From the NCBI GenBank assembly GCA_047495785.1, contig JBLDXI010000081.1, positions 1 through 64,000 of the forward strand: a stretch of 64,000 nt of DNA. Reading direction: 5' to 3'. Under the pieces are notes generated by a model. The model did no database searches, was not told the DNA's origin, and saw only the letters and a list, made by a program, of their open reading frames with translations. This document shows positions 10,023 to 21,840 of this stretch, in pieces. Numbering within the stretch: position 1 is the first letter of the stretch; each line of letters opens with the position of its first letter. This stretch comes from Lepidodermella squamata (Eukaryota > Gastrotricha). A program made the position numbers and the translations under genes.

Positions 10023-10362
10023 AACCCTGCTGTTATAGCGATCGCTGGATTACTGCTCAATAATTTGTGACTTGTATTCTTTCGGCTGGCCATAATCGAA
10101 AACATGTCAACAATTCAGATATATGAAGTATTGTCAATTACTTTTTGATTTCAAAATTAGGCAGTTGAGCTTAATAAATCACTTCTTGAGGAATTAACTT
10201 TGATGACCTGCGTTTGCATACAAGTTTGATGACAGTCGTTGAAATTTTGAAAATCTTTCCACTTTAACACCTAGCATCAACAGGTTTTCAAGATTTGTAA
10301 AGTGTGCGAAACAGAATCCTCGGGCTAGGTCGTACTTTCGGGTTTTTTCGGCATGAAACTTT

Positions 10363-11322
10363 GCTCAATTCCGGGCCCATCGTAGTTCCGTCCGGCGCGC
10401 GCGCGTCGGTTGCGCAATTGGAGGGTAAAAGTGGACTTAACGCAAAACGCTAAGTCGAAGTTTTCATCAAATCCAGAGCCGCGCGCGCTAATGTCAAAAG
10501 ACTAGTTTAGATTTTTTGGGCGGTTTTTACACCAAAATGAAGAGGAGGCAATTCTCTATCAAATGATATATGCTTCTATCGTGATAAAATTAAAGGAAAT
10601 AATTTTTACGTGTATCTCAAGTTTTGAGAAGCGAGTGTGCGCGCTCTCAACTGGCGCGCTAAATCTAAGGTGCGCGTAAAACTTTTTTAGTTTAATTTTT
10701 TCGCGCGAGAACCCCATATTCAATCGATAGAGAATTGCCTGAATTATTTTTTGGTAAAAATACCGACGTGAAATTTGAAAGTAACCCTTTAGCATCTTCG
10801 CGCGCGGTAAAAAATTTGTTAAAAATAAGAACTTGGCTCACGCGCATCAGTATCATTGATTTTTAACATATTTAATACCGCGTGCGCTGATGTCAAAGGG
10901 CTACTTTTGAATATCTCGGCGGTTTTTATACCAAAAAATAATTCAGGCAATTCTCTATCGATTGAATATGGGGTTCTCGCGCGAAAAAATTAAACTAAAA
11001 AAGTTTTACGCGCACCTTAAATTTAGTGCGCCAGTTTATGAGCGCGCGCACTCGCTTCTCAAAAGTAAAGACGCGCGAAAACCTTCTATATTTTAGTTTT
11101 TCGCGCGAGAAACCATTTTCAATCGATAGAAAATTATTTGAATTATTTTTCGGTATAAAAACCGCCGAGATATTCAAAAGTAGCCCTTTGACATCAGCGC
11201 ACGCGACGTTAAAATTCATGAATATTTCGACTTAGCGTTTTGCGTTAAGTCCACTTTTACCCTCCAATTGCGCAACCGACGTGCGCGCGCCGGACGGAAC
11301 TACGATGGGCCCGGAATTGAGC
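10363..11322. mobile_element. 960-bp fold-back element with GGGCCCGG ends
   Basis: The ends are long inverted repeats of about 95 bp, running from GCTCAATTCCGGGCCCATCG through GCGCGCGC and a GTAAAAGTGGACTTAACGCA stretch. The interior holds further nested inverted copies (around 10690-10760, 10930-11000 and 11085-11150). No ORF is credible. A related, shorter element lies at 21321-21651. Confidence 0.85.
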
Positions 11323-11726
11323 TGAAACTTTTGGACCAAAGGACCCCCTATGGCCTATGGTACCTTAAGGGTTTCTTATGCTGGGACCTCTCGAGCTGGG
11401 GCCTGTTGTACCCCTGAACTCACTGAACTGGATTGCAACAATTTTCAAATTTTCCATACACTTCGGTAGAAAAACTTTAATCTATCAGAGCTGTTTTCTA
11501 TCTGTTACTGGAAACGAAACGTTGCTTAGACTCGGGTCTACGAGACAGAGAACATGTGGTCAAGTGATGCGATTTTCACGCCTTTTTTAAATGGAAAACT
11601 TCGGAATTCAGTTCAAATTTTCACGCCCTTTAAATGCAAATTCAACACCCTCTATCAATTGGCGTTACTGTCGAGATAATCGAAGGTTCCCTACTCAGAG
11701 AAATTAATCTGTGTCTGAAAACAGGA

Positions 11727-11901
11727 CAGCCCACCTCGCACAGGAAGCTATTCAAAATCTGACATACGATAATTCTGAGCCCAATTTTCATACAAATTCC
11801 AAACTCAAACAGGAATGATTTATTTAAAAATATCGTTTTAGTGAACAAATCAAAGCATGAACATCAAAAAATCGTCAAATCAAGCTCTACAGAGTATTAA
11901 A
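11727..11901. repeat. duplicated block shared with 21673-21838
   Basis: CCCACCTCGCACAGGAAGCT and the following ~165 bp recur at 21673-21838 with few differences. In both places the block follows a GGGCCCGG fold-back element. The rest of 11323-12213 shows nothing coding. Confidence 0.75.
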
Positions 11902-12213
11902 TCAATTAAAAAAGACATTTTAGCCACAAACAAAGAAATGCCTATTAGCTAGTCCGAAACTCAAACACTTTCAGAAACCACGGAAATCACGTGATAGCAA
12001 ATGAAATAGCGATAAACAAGCACGTGCCACCGAAATGCTCACCGAGCATCCGTGCCAGCTAAATTATCCGTGTCCGTTCATTATTTTCAGGGCAAAATTT
12101 AGCTGAATCGCAGTAATCACATGAGGATAAACACGCACGTGCCATCAAAATGCTGTTGAAAAAATGTTGAGGCAAACATTTACTAATTTATTTGCCTTGA
12201 TTTGTTTTTATAA

Positions 12214-14558
12214 ATGACGCTCGTAAAACTTTTTCTGCTGTTAGCGGTCCTTTTCAGCAGTTGTAACTGCTACAAACGATGCTTTTCACGCCGGAATGAC
12301 GAATTCGTTGCCTGCAAGGATGATTGTGACCTTTTTGATGAAGTCCAGGTAATTTGGCTGAAAATAACAAGCGATCCGATCGATGCTTATTTCAATTCAG
12401 CTTGGCCCGAATTTTTCCAGTTTTTCGACCTGTACACTAGGCGTAAGTTTTATGGAAAACAATCTTAGCTAAGAGCTATCGCATAGAAAAACCAATTTAA
12501 AGTCAACCCGCAGCTGCTACAACACAAAACTGTTCACTCTACGATGCCTTCCTCAAATGGGTTCCTGCTCAAATGACGAAATCTTGGTAAAATCAACCCG
12601 AATTTCCACAAACACAATTGCTTTCTAAAATAATTCTCAAGCATGTCAATTTTGCTGGGGTGGCGTTCAAGCCTCGATATGACGTTTGCATCGATACAAT
12701 TCGGCCATACATGGTATTATTAACAAATTGATGAATTTGTAGAACTTATAATTTTCCCTTGATCAGAGTAACCCATAGCGAAACAGTGCTTGAAAAATTA
12801 TGTCATTACATGCATCCCTATAGAAAGCAACTGTTCATCAGGATGGGTAGGTATTTTTTACGTGCCTCAATCTTCATTTAAATCTAAAATTCGCTTTAAT
12901 TTTTCCAGAGTGAATTGCCTCTTAAAATAACTTTAAATGACTGCCTAAACGAGATTCCAGGTTTGGTGTTGCTCGAAAACAACCATTTTTCCGTTCATTT
13001 GTGTTTGTTTCGATATCTAGTCGCCAGGAATCCGGATTATTCGTCTCACGTTCGTTGCTTCTGAAAAGCTGATCGCTCCTTCGCAGGGTGCAAGGCTGCT
13101 ACCCCTGGTTGTAATGTTACCTCGCAAACTCAGGTTGGCTTTTTTTACCAAATTAAAACTTGGACTGAATAATGCTATTCCAGGAGTTTAGTGGTGGAAT
13201 GTACATTGACAAAAGCCATTGCTCAGACGGAGTGAGTATTGCATCAACTGAAAATTTAGACTAAATTCGTCATCCACACTGATTTTAGCCAGCAGCGTTA
13301 TGTAAGTCTGATTCATCGTTGGTGTGCCGCGGAATATGCAGGTCGCCCATGAGCTTGGTAGGATATTCTTCCTATATTCCGTTTTTTCTTTCATTATTTT
13401 ATTCTCAGGTGGCAACATCCACAACATTCACAGCTAAAGATTTCGGTTCGAACTATGCTGGATGTTTGACTGACCTTGCCCAGTATATTGTAAGCATTGG
13501 AATGCAACTTTAGCTCTTTTTCCTTCTAACTCTTCTTTTCCCAGTAACCGCAGCAGTTATGTCTGAACTCGCAAACCTACGCTCTGGTCAAATGCGTACC
13601 TACAGATAACAGCGAAAATTGCCCAGCCAATAGTAAAAAACAGCTTTCGACTGGTGTGACCTTTTCGAATCGCGGCCAATGCGAATCCGGTTTTTTGACG
13701 ATTTCTAGCTCCTCAATCTTTTTTCCCTCATAAGCGCTGTTTTGGTTCAACAGAGCCGACATTTTCCGGTTGTAAGCCAGCTCAGTTGCCATGCGATGGA
13801 ACAGATGTAAGTTGATATCATGAAAGCAAATCCTTTTATTTTTGTTTGCTTTACAGACACCGAGTCAATCTGTTTTACCGACGAAAGCAGCCTGCGAAAC
13901 GGGGGTATCTCATTTCAAATTCTATCGAATTATATGAAATAATCCTGTTACTAGCCAATCAATATGTGCTACGATACTGCAACTGGCGGTAGCTGCCTTA
14001 ATTCAAGTCCAAACGGAGCTGGGAAATATGACGTAATTAATTTTGATTTTTTTCCTAATAATTTGTTTGTTTGACGACTTTTTTTACAGCTCGGGACGAT
14101 CGGGTCGAATTCGACAAGTTTTGCCACCAATTTTCAAACTTGCGTTGCTGCCACTCAGGTAATGGCTTAACGCAGCTTGGTTTAATCGCCATTAAAGTCT
14201 TCTATTTTCTTCGCAGGGGAAACATAAGAAATGTTTTGATTCCAACACTAAGGTCTTCGCAATTTGCGTTCCAGTTGGCTCCAGTTGTCCAACATCGACG
14301 GTGAGCTGTACAACAACAACTGTTGCCCGAGTTATAATATAAGATTTCCATTCAAAGATGCCGAGCCAAGATGAAGTCTCATATGACTCATTCGCTGTTT
14401 GTAAAGGTATTTCATTGCAAATTTTACTCGGCATTTAATTCCAATTTGTCTACTATATAGCTGCCCCCTCGTACATTCGCTGCTTCTACACCGACAAATC
14501 TCACAATGGCTGCTTTAATGGCCCATCTTGTCCTAATCCTGAAATTAACGTGGCATAA
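12214..14558 (+). CDS. cysteine-rich secreted protein, about 12-15 short exons
   Basis: Starts MTLVKLFLLLAVLFSSCNC (signal peptide), then YKRCFSRRNDEFVACKDD up to a GT at 12349. Well-supported exons include 14090-14158 (LGTIGSNSTSFATNFQTC..), 14217-14300 (GKHKKCFDSNTKVFAIC..) and a last pair around 14358-14406 and 14461-14558 (ICRCFYTDKS-like, ending NPEINVA). Middle exons around 13087-13610 read CKAATPGCNVTSQTQ, MYIDKSHCSDG, LCKSDSSLVCRGIC and QQLCLNSQTYALVKC. A 12-residue unit C-x10-C recurs (CFSRRNDEFVAC, CLNSQTYALVKC, CFDSNTKVFAIC) and also appears in the gene at 62-64 kb. The family is unknown to me. Exact middle exon edges (12350-13090 and 13620-14020) are uncertain, and one internal unit may be broken. 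Confidence 0.55.
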
Positions 14559-15539
14559 AATCGCCACATATTACCTCTTATTACCTCTTTGCCTGTCTTG
14601 AAGGCTTGGAAGAATGTAATATATCCGATGTAATATATCCTTATCCAATACGGGCGATAAATTCTGCATTCAACCGTGTAAAGCATGTCTGAGCGCTATG
14701 CGCGCAAGACGGTCAAATTTCGGGAAAATCATGAAAAATGTAAATCACCCAAAAATGTTCGCTCGAGCGACCAATGGAAAAATCGACACTAACAAAACAC
14801 CGGCAACCTGTATATAGGCGAGACCTATACCGTTAGAAATGGCGATTGATTGCGCACATTCTAAAATTCACCCGGTGACAATAGGACACAGTGGAGTGAG
14901 GCGCGGCGCGAATAATCGTTCTACACAGTACTATTCAGCACCACAGCAAACACCGTATTCAGCAAAGTACACGTTGTTATTATCAGTGTAACCAGTCTCT
15001 AGTTGCGACAGGGGCGACAGATGGGCGACAGAACGACTCGCCTAGAATAGAAACAAATGGCGTAAAACCTGATCGCTAGAAAAAACTGAACACGCCAGTA
15101 AATTCTGCGCATACAATGCATTACGCCATATGCTTCCATTTTAGGTTGTAGGCGAGTCGTTCTGTCGCCCACCCGCCAGTCTCGATTTCTACAGTGCAGG
15201 TACTCTACCACAATGAATAAGCGATTTGTCATAAATGATGCAGCCCACCGTCATTTAGTTACCAAGCAATCTTCTGTTTTTCGATAATGTGCATATAGGA
15301 ATAGGTAGAATGACGCAACGTCGTAGTTGGTAGCCGCTGAATAATTCAAAAGAAACGCAGGTGACTGACTATGTGGGGAGTATATTAGCAGAACATCCAC
15401 GCAAGCTAACGCCACTTTTACGCCACAGCTTTCTTGTTTGCAAAACTCGCATTTCGCTTCAAGAGGAAATAAATTCTCTCCGTCTGGCAAGTTATAATCC
15501 ATTACACGGCTTTTTACTTGGTCTCTACGTCTACCTGAA
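14559..15539. other. gene-free stretch with one MITE
   Basis: No coding signal is seen. The element at 15021-15175 is the only structured sequence. The rest is the 3' side of the cysteine-rich gene and the 5' side of the GTPase gene. Confidence 0.5.
15021..15175. mobile_element. fold-back MITE, GGGCGACAGA family, third copy
   Basis: Inverted ends GGGCGACAGAACGACTCGCC and its complement; an internal AGAATAGAAACAAATGGCGT arm matches the palindrome MITE. The centre differs from the arm copies, so this is an older insertion of the same family. Confidence 0.75.
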
Positions 15540-17466
15540 ATGGCGAATTCAGCAAACTCCGAAATGGCAGACATCGACGAACACATTTGCCGATTGGTCT
15601 ATCGAGAATGTGGTCAGTTTGTGTTGGATCAGGAAGGACTAGAAAATATCCTTCTCAATCCGGCCATCAGCGACAAGCCTGTTATCGTTGTATCAGTAGC
15701 CGGGGCTTTTAGAAAGGGAAAGTCATTCTTGCTCAACTTTCTGGCTCGCTACCTGAAAGCGGATGTAAGATGTTTTTAAATTAAAATCATATTACTGGTC
15801 ATGTTGCCATTCTTCTTTCCTTCATCGCCACAGCAATCGGCCAAGTGGTTAGGAAATCCAACCAGTCCTTTGAACGAAGGATTCCATTGGCGAGGTGGAG
15901 CTCAAGCTGATACAAGTGGTATTTTGTTGCTGAAAACTCCACTGTTTGTGCCTCTTTCTGGGGATCGAACAGCCGCTGTGTTGTTGATGGACACACAAGG
16001 CGCTTTTGATGACATGACCAACACAGAAGAAACAGTCGTAATTTTTGGGCTGAGTACAATGATCAGCTCTGTACAGATTTACAACATCAGTCAACAACTT
16101 CAAAAGGACAATTTCGACCACTTACATGTAATACAAGAAACTCTAATTAAACTTCAATTTAGTTTCAGTTGTGTTTACATTTAATTCACAATAATTTCTG
16201 ATACTTAGTTCGTTTTGGGATACTGCGAGTGTGCAATGAAGCATGGCTATGACAAGGAACAGAAGCCGTTTCAACGACTAATGTTTCTCATTCGCGACTG
16301 GCAGCACCCAGATGATTATGTCTACGGTGTCGAAGGAGGGGGTCGCTTGCTGCAAACAAAATGGCTAAGCTCTAAGACAAAGGAGGTTAGCGAAGCAACA
16401 ACCTACCTAAAGAAGTGCTTCAAAAAGATGGATTGTTTCCTCCTGCCTTATCCTGGGAAGATTGTGGCAACGAAGAGAGATTTCAACGGTCAGCTAAATG
16501 ACATCGACGATGAGTTTCTGCTTTACTTGGATCAGTTTGTCAAAGCCGTCTTTGACAAACCAGAAGACTCAATCAAGTGCGTCAATGGCGAATTTATTAC
16601 CGGTGAAAAGCTTTTGGCTTTTGTGAAAACTTATTTTGCCGCAATGAAGTCCTCAGAGGGTGAAATGCCACGTCCGGAAACACTATTTGCTGCAACCGCT
16701 CAGGCGACAAACGAGAACGCAATGCGAACAGCAGAGAAGCATTACGAGCAGAAAATGAATGACTTGATTGATGGGAAGACGTTAATGGATACTGAAAAAT
16801 TCGAAAAAATGCACTCAAGTCTCAAGCAAGCTGCACAGGAAATGTTCAAGACGTATGTGAAAATAAGCTTAGTCCTAGTTGACAAGTCAGCTTAATAATA
16901 GTGATGGTTTATGTTCATTTAGGACAAAGAAACTTGGAACTGTCGAGTACGTCAAGCAATATGAAGATCGTCTCGTCAATTTGATTGAAAATATGTACAA
17001 GCATTTCCAAGTGCGACACAATCTAAAGTTGCAATACCAAAAGCTGAATACGGAAATGACCACAGCTAAGAGTGACTTGGCCGACGTGCGAAAGAATGAT
17101 AAGAACAACAAAAAGAAGATTGATGCATTGGAAAGTCAGTTAAAGTCAAAGGAGAGCGACATGGAAAGACTTGACAACGAGATAAAAAAAAATCAACTAC
17201 TACACTACGAAGAAGTTCAGAAATTGCAACAGGGTTGGGAACGGCGTCACAGGGAAGAGTTGGATAGTCTTCAACGAATTCTGAAAGAAGAAGGTCAGAA
17301 AAATTCGGCTCGTCTTGAAAAAATGCTTGAAAAAAGTAAGACGGAGACGGAGGAAGCGAGAAGTGCAGCATTTCAGGCCCAACGAGCAGCAGAAGCGGCA
17401 CGAAATCAATCACCCCCAGTCGAGAGATTTGTCTTGATACCTTTTTATCCATATGCCTTCAGATAA
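15540..17466 (+). CDS. soluble atlastin/GBP-like dynamin-superfamily GTPase
   Basis: Four exons: 15540-15764, 15834-16127, 16209-16852 and 16923-17466, all with GT..AG junctions and matching phases, giving about 568 aa. The GTPase domain shows the P-loop GAFRKGKSF, the switch stretch NEGFHWRGGAQADTSGIL, the G3 motif LLMDTQGAFDD and the atlastin-type G4 motif LIRDWQHPDDY. An alpha-helical middle domain follows. The C-terminus is a long charged coiled coil (AEMTTAKSDLADVRKN-like to AAEAARN) instead of the paired membrane helices and amphipathic tail of atlastins. Atlastins fuse ER membranes; without membrane segments this protein is more like a cytosolic GBP in layout. The start could also be the Met at 15564. 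Confidence 0.85.
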
Positions 17467-18718
17467 AATTCTAGTAGGCGACAATCAGTTGACATCTTGA
17501 AATTTGCTGCCTATAGACTCTACATTAGCAGGTTGATCCATTATAGATTCTCTTGCTTTTTCCCTTGATTTTTCTTTATTTATGCTGAGCGAATGATGCT
17601 GATAATTTTAATGAGTAGGGTTCATCTTTCCGCCGATTAACCGAGTTGTATACCAATTTGAAAACGCCATTGCTTGCTATAGTTAGTGAATACTAATCCG
17701 GATAGAACAAAATAAAGTTCACATTCAATACTCTAAAAATCGAAAAACAATGAGGAAGCGACAAAGTGACGAACTCATTTTTCAGCTAAACGTGGACTTT
17801 GATCCTGCATAGCCGGAGTCAGTGCTCCCTCGATAATTGCACGTGGGCCGGGGTCAAGGTCGTGCAATTTTCAAGGGAAACAGTTAATGGGGGCTGTGCA
17901 TGAGTCAGGGATTAAGTTCGAGCGAGTTGCTAACCAGGCGCTGAACAAACAGCAAAAATGACAACGCGTGGTGATTATCTATTTCGTCTATTGGCTCCTG
18001 TTATGCTCAGCGGTCTTGAAACTCGAATCGATTATAATATGCATTGGCATTGGCGATAAATATTTAATGTCCAGACATTAATGTCATGAGCATTTGGGCA
18101 TCGCTTGCTTCATTTCATTGAAAATATCCAGAATCATTGAAATGAGACAATAAAGATCTTCAAAAATACCGAACAATGACGTATCAACAACAACGCAATC
18201 AGCGCCAAAAGCAGCAAAATCCATTCATTACTATCATTACCAAAGAAGTGGAATACGACGACGATGAAGACGCAAAAAATAATGACCATCATTCATGTAA
18301 ACAAGTTCATGCTAAAAATAGATCGGCAAACGCCAATGGTGCCGTGGCAAATTGCTCTGGGAAAAGGTTTTCTCAATATTTTCAGAGCTTGAAATGGGCC
18401 ACGATGACGGTGACTTCAGCACCCGGTTGGTCACTTAATTCAAACTCTAAATCAAGTTATTCTCAAGAAATTGCTGTTCAGGAATAATTGAAATTGAATT
18501 TTTAAATTTCATTTCATGGAAAATTTGAATAAACAATTTAATTATTTTTTGAATTCATAGGTCGATCGTTCGATAGCAATTCCGTGCCAATGGCTGCCAA
18601 TGCTAATAGCTATCAGCTCTCATGGCTATTCAACTCTAAACGGCTTCAGGAAGGCTTCGAAAATTGCATTCCGAACAATTTTAAACTATTTACATCCGAT
18701 AATTTACTCTGTCATGAT
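17467..18718. other. gene-free stretch; one weak ORF
   Basis: An ORF at 18176-18487 (103 aa, Gln/Asn/Asp-rich, beginning MTYQQQRNQRQKQQ) has low-complexity composition and no recognisable domain. I do not treat it as a gene. The remainder shows no coding signal. Confidence 0.3.
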
Positions 18719-19158
18719 TACCGTATTTTACGAATTATTAGGCAGGACCCAATTATAGGGCAGAACCTGAATAAAGGGCAGAGGGTAAGGGTCATTTGAA
18801 ATAATAAAGGGCAGAACCGTATTAAGAGGCAGGGCCTTGTATGAAGTGGCTTACTTGAGCGTTGAGCGCCTGCTGGGTAAGTGGTTAAAGTTGGAAAGGT
18901 TGCGATTTTTTGTCAGTAAGTGCACTAATCGTCCTTTATCCACCTTAATCCACTTGAGCAAATACTTATCGCGTGTAGTCACAGGTGGAAGGCAGTAGCT
19001 ATAGTGGTTATTCGGCGGTTTTAACTGTTGATCTAGGTACTCTTCAGGTGACTGTTTAGGTTCGAAAAATTAAAGGGCAGACCCTAAATACAGGGCAGGA
19101 CTTGAACCTCGTTTGAAAAAATTACAGGGCAGGGTCTTATAATTCGTAAAATACGGTA
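18719..19158. mobile_element. 440-bp MITE with TACCGTATTTTACGAATTAT ends
   Basis: Terminal inverted repeats TACCGTATTTTACGAATTAT lie at 18719 and, inverted, at the right end 19158. Short GGGCAG motifs are repeated internally near both ends. It is non-coding. Confidence 0.75.
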
Positions 19159-19355
19159 TTAGAATTTTACCTTGAATAAAAACTGCGAATAACTGAGTTC
19201 CGACTTGAGTAACTTGAGGAATCAAGTGACATGAAGCCGGGCAGTTGAGTATTACAGGATTGTAGTCTACTTGAATAAAGAGCAAAGGTGATATGACAGA
19301 TTGATTTTTGCCCAATTTTTAACTCTCAAAGCAGTTTCGCCGAAATTTTAATCTA

Positions 19356-19472
19356 CAGGGCGTTCGCGTAACAATACTCTGGGTGAGCTAAAAATAGCTA
19401 AAAAAAAGCTAAAGGGCATGCAAAAAGTAGAAAAGCTATTTTTTAGAAGAGTATTAATACGCGAACGCTCTG
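19356..19472. mobile_element. 117-bp fold-back element
   Basis: Ends CAGGGCGTTCGCGTAACAAT and the complement of CAGAGCGTTCGCGTATTAAT; the interior is a snap-back of AGCTAAAAATAGC repeats. It abuts the truncated ankyrin-related fragment and probably supplies its stop. Confidence 0.65.
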
Positions 19473-19955
19473 TATCTGTTTGGCCGAAATTTGGTTGTTT
19501 TAGCGAACAGTTTAGCTGAAATGTTGGCCGAGAACGCTTCAGCCTGTTGTTCAGCCGTGCCTTTGCAGTACGAAACGCGGTGTAGTAGGGTTGAATTGTC
19601 AGCGTCCGATATGCAAGACGGCCTAAAAACGTATTCATCCCGCCAGTTTGCATTGAATTCGCCGGTGTTGTGAGCCTTGATTACGGCGATCAGCTTGCCA
19701 ACTCGAATCACGTCGGCCTGCTCTAAATCGGAAGCCAATTGTTTGTATGATTCTGATGGGCTGTTTTCATCCCACAATGCCACAGTATCACCCTGCAAAA
19801 TCATTCAGTAATACGGCGTGAATTCCTTTGAAAATTCAGACCTCTTGATTTGCTAACGGGCGATCGCTAGTTTTTAAACAGCAGTCACTCCCCAAGGTCC
19901 AGGCACATATTAGGATCGCTACAATTATGAGCCTTGTGCTAATAGCGTGTTTCAT
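19454..19955 (-). pseudogene. signal peptide plus ankyrin-family N-domain, truncated
   Basis: Exon 1 19842-19955 encodes MKHAISTRLIIVAILICAW and a short CCLKTSDR stretch, a clear signal peptide. A weak GTCTGA donor leads to exon 2 from 19792. Exon 2 matches the N-terminal domain of the ankyrin exons at 32950 and 59687: SYKQL, ADVIRVGKLIAVIKA, FNANWR, STLLHRVSYCKGTAEQQA. The homology ends there, next to a fold-back element, and no ankyrin repeat follows. The order shows that this N-domain can sit directly behind a signal peptide, so the family is secreted. Confidence 0.6.
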
Positions 19956-20035
19956 ATTGTTTGCAATGCAACTGTAATGTGTGAAATGAGGCATTGCTAA
20001 TGATTTCAATGCTTCAATGACGGGGAACTCCCGTT

Positions 20036-20311
20036 GTGCGAATACTACATACTGCAAACTACAAGTGCGAATATTTCATGAAGCATGGCTTTCTTAGGTG
20101 CCCGGCGTCAGCGAAAGTCGTTGAGAACAGCGATGGATCTGTAGCTTTCGCTTCTCAAAATCCAGAACATAACCATGAGCAAGATCCCAAAGCGACGAGC
20201 AGCAAGTTCTTGCGCATTGACCGCACAGCTTCTGCTGTCGTGAACGATTTCCTCAAAGGCTCTAATCCGATTGTCGATGGAGATCGGCTGCAGTCATCTA
20301 GCATATTTTGA
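20036..20311 (+). pseudogene. FLYWCH/MULE-type zinc-finger fragment
   Basis: An open stretch reading YKCEYFMKHGFLRCPA, then NPEHNHEQDP and a basic helix region. The Cys..Cys..His-x-His spacing resembles the FLYWCH zinc finger found beside MULE transposase domains. No conventional Met start and no transposase are present, so it is a remnant. Confidence 0.4.
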
Positions 20312-20884
20312 CTAACCCTTACGGAGTCATCGAGCAGGTAGATCTCCGCTAAGCATGTGTCTCTACCGCCAATGTCGCCGATTCATTCATTTGCTAGCAA
20401 GACAAACGCGTAACCGCATCGTTTTCGTTTATCAGCTCGTAGCCTGACGATTTAAGCTAAATCAATGAAATGAAATGACAAGAATGATCTTTAAAAGCTT
20501 GCGAGATCTTTTCATTCCATGGTAAGATATCAGTTTACTATTCCTTCCTTGTATGGAATGTTCTTGAAATATGTTTTATACGTACGTTAGTTTACTGGTT
20601 GCTGTTGATGTTGAAAGTGTGTCTCAAAATAGTGATTAGTTTAAGTAACACACCCGAGGGCGGAAGGAATAGGGACAGGGGGCAGGGGGTCCTAAATCCC
20701 AAGCCGGATCCCGGACGAACGTTTCACATGGGCAAAATGTTATGTGTAAACATGTCTATAGCCGATGATATCATCCTCCTGTGACATGTTCCGTTATTGT
20801 TTGCTCCGCAGGCCGATGACTATAGGAAACGGCTTTTCGAGATGCCGCTCATCCTTTTCTTCATTCTTTTCATTTTCACTTCTC

Positions 20885-21189
20885 ATGCAACTTTTCTTTA
20901 CTATGGCCAAGCTAGTTTCAATTATCGCAATTTTAGTGAAACTTTCATATAAAGTTCCTCCACATGGTTGAACCTAAGATATATTTTACAGGTTGCTGCT
21001 GCTGCTGTAGCTGGGGCAGATCGCTTGAATGCTGCTCAGTTGAGTTGCATTGCCCAAATTCCCAGCAATACCGAGTCAGCCCAGCCGTACATTGACTGCA
21101 TCACACAATATCAAATCACAGCTGGGCGAGAGGAAGGTGCAAGGGCAGACCCAGCAGAAACGGCCGCAGGGAGGCGGCTTGTGACATAA
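20885..21189 (+). CDS. small secreted cysteine-pair peptide, complete copy
   Basis: Exon 1 20885-20935 (MQLFFTMAKLVSIIAIL; an alternative Met is at 20903) and exon 2 20992-21189 are joined across a 56-bp GTGAAA..TTTTACAG intron in phase 0. The product is about 82 aa: a signal peptide ending near AVAGA, then RLNAAQLSCIAQIPSNTES, QPYIDCITQYQITAG and a basic/acidic tail. It shares its 5' UTR (GCCGATGACTATAGGAAAC) with the palindrome edges and its exon 2 with 3057-3272 and 8376-8522. I recognise no named family; two conserved Cys suggest a single disulphide or a dimer. Confidence 0.65.
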
Positions 21190-21320
21190 GTTTGAAGCTG
21201 CTCAAAGGAGATGAAGATGAGAATAACCCTGTTCCGAACCACTGACAGCACTTTGCCGTAGCGAAGATAATAATTTGAGAGATGAGTACCTATGTGGCTT
21301 TGAACAGCGATTTTTTGAGC

Positions 21321-21651
21321 GATTTGAGCGATTCTCCGTCGATTGGATATGGGGTTCTCGTTCGAAAAAATTAAAGGGAAAATTTTTTACGTGCACTCAA
21401 AATTTGCGATCGAAATAAGCGCGCTCATGATGTGTGTGTCATGTGCGCGAAATTTTGAGTGCACGTAAAAAAATTTCCCTTTAATTTTTTCGAACGAGAA
21501 CCCCATATCCAATCGACGGAGAATCGCTCAAATTTTATTTTGGTCTAAAAACCGACAACATTTTCGAAAAGTCTCCTTTGAAAGGATACGCGTGACCTTT
21601 CAACCAATGGGAGTGCGCGCGCGGACGAAACATAGGCGGGCCCGGAAATGT
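21321..21651. mobile_element. fold-back element related to 10363-11322
   Basis: 21321-21533 is a near-perfect hairpin, with arms starting GATTTGAGCGATTCTCCGTC and containing TGGGGTTCTCGTTCGAAAAA. It is followed by a GCGCGCGCGGACG..GGGCCCGGAA end like that of the 960-bp element. The left terminal repeat is missing. Confidence 0.75.
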
Positions 21652-21840
21652 GCGTGTCTGAAGCTAGAACAACCTCGCCCACCTCGCACAGGAAGCTATT
21701 CAAAATCTGACATCTGACGATAATTACGAGCCCAATTTTCTTATAAATTCGAGGAAGATTTATTTAAAATATCGTTTTAGTCAACAAATCAAAGCATGAA
21801 CATAAAAAAATCGTCAAATCAAGCTCTACAGAGTATCATA

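Noticed and set aside
18176-18487. Gln/Asn-rich 103-aa ORF
   Set aside because: Low-complexity composition, no domain, no convincing splice partner.
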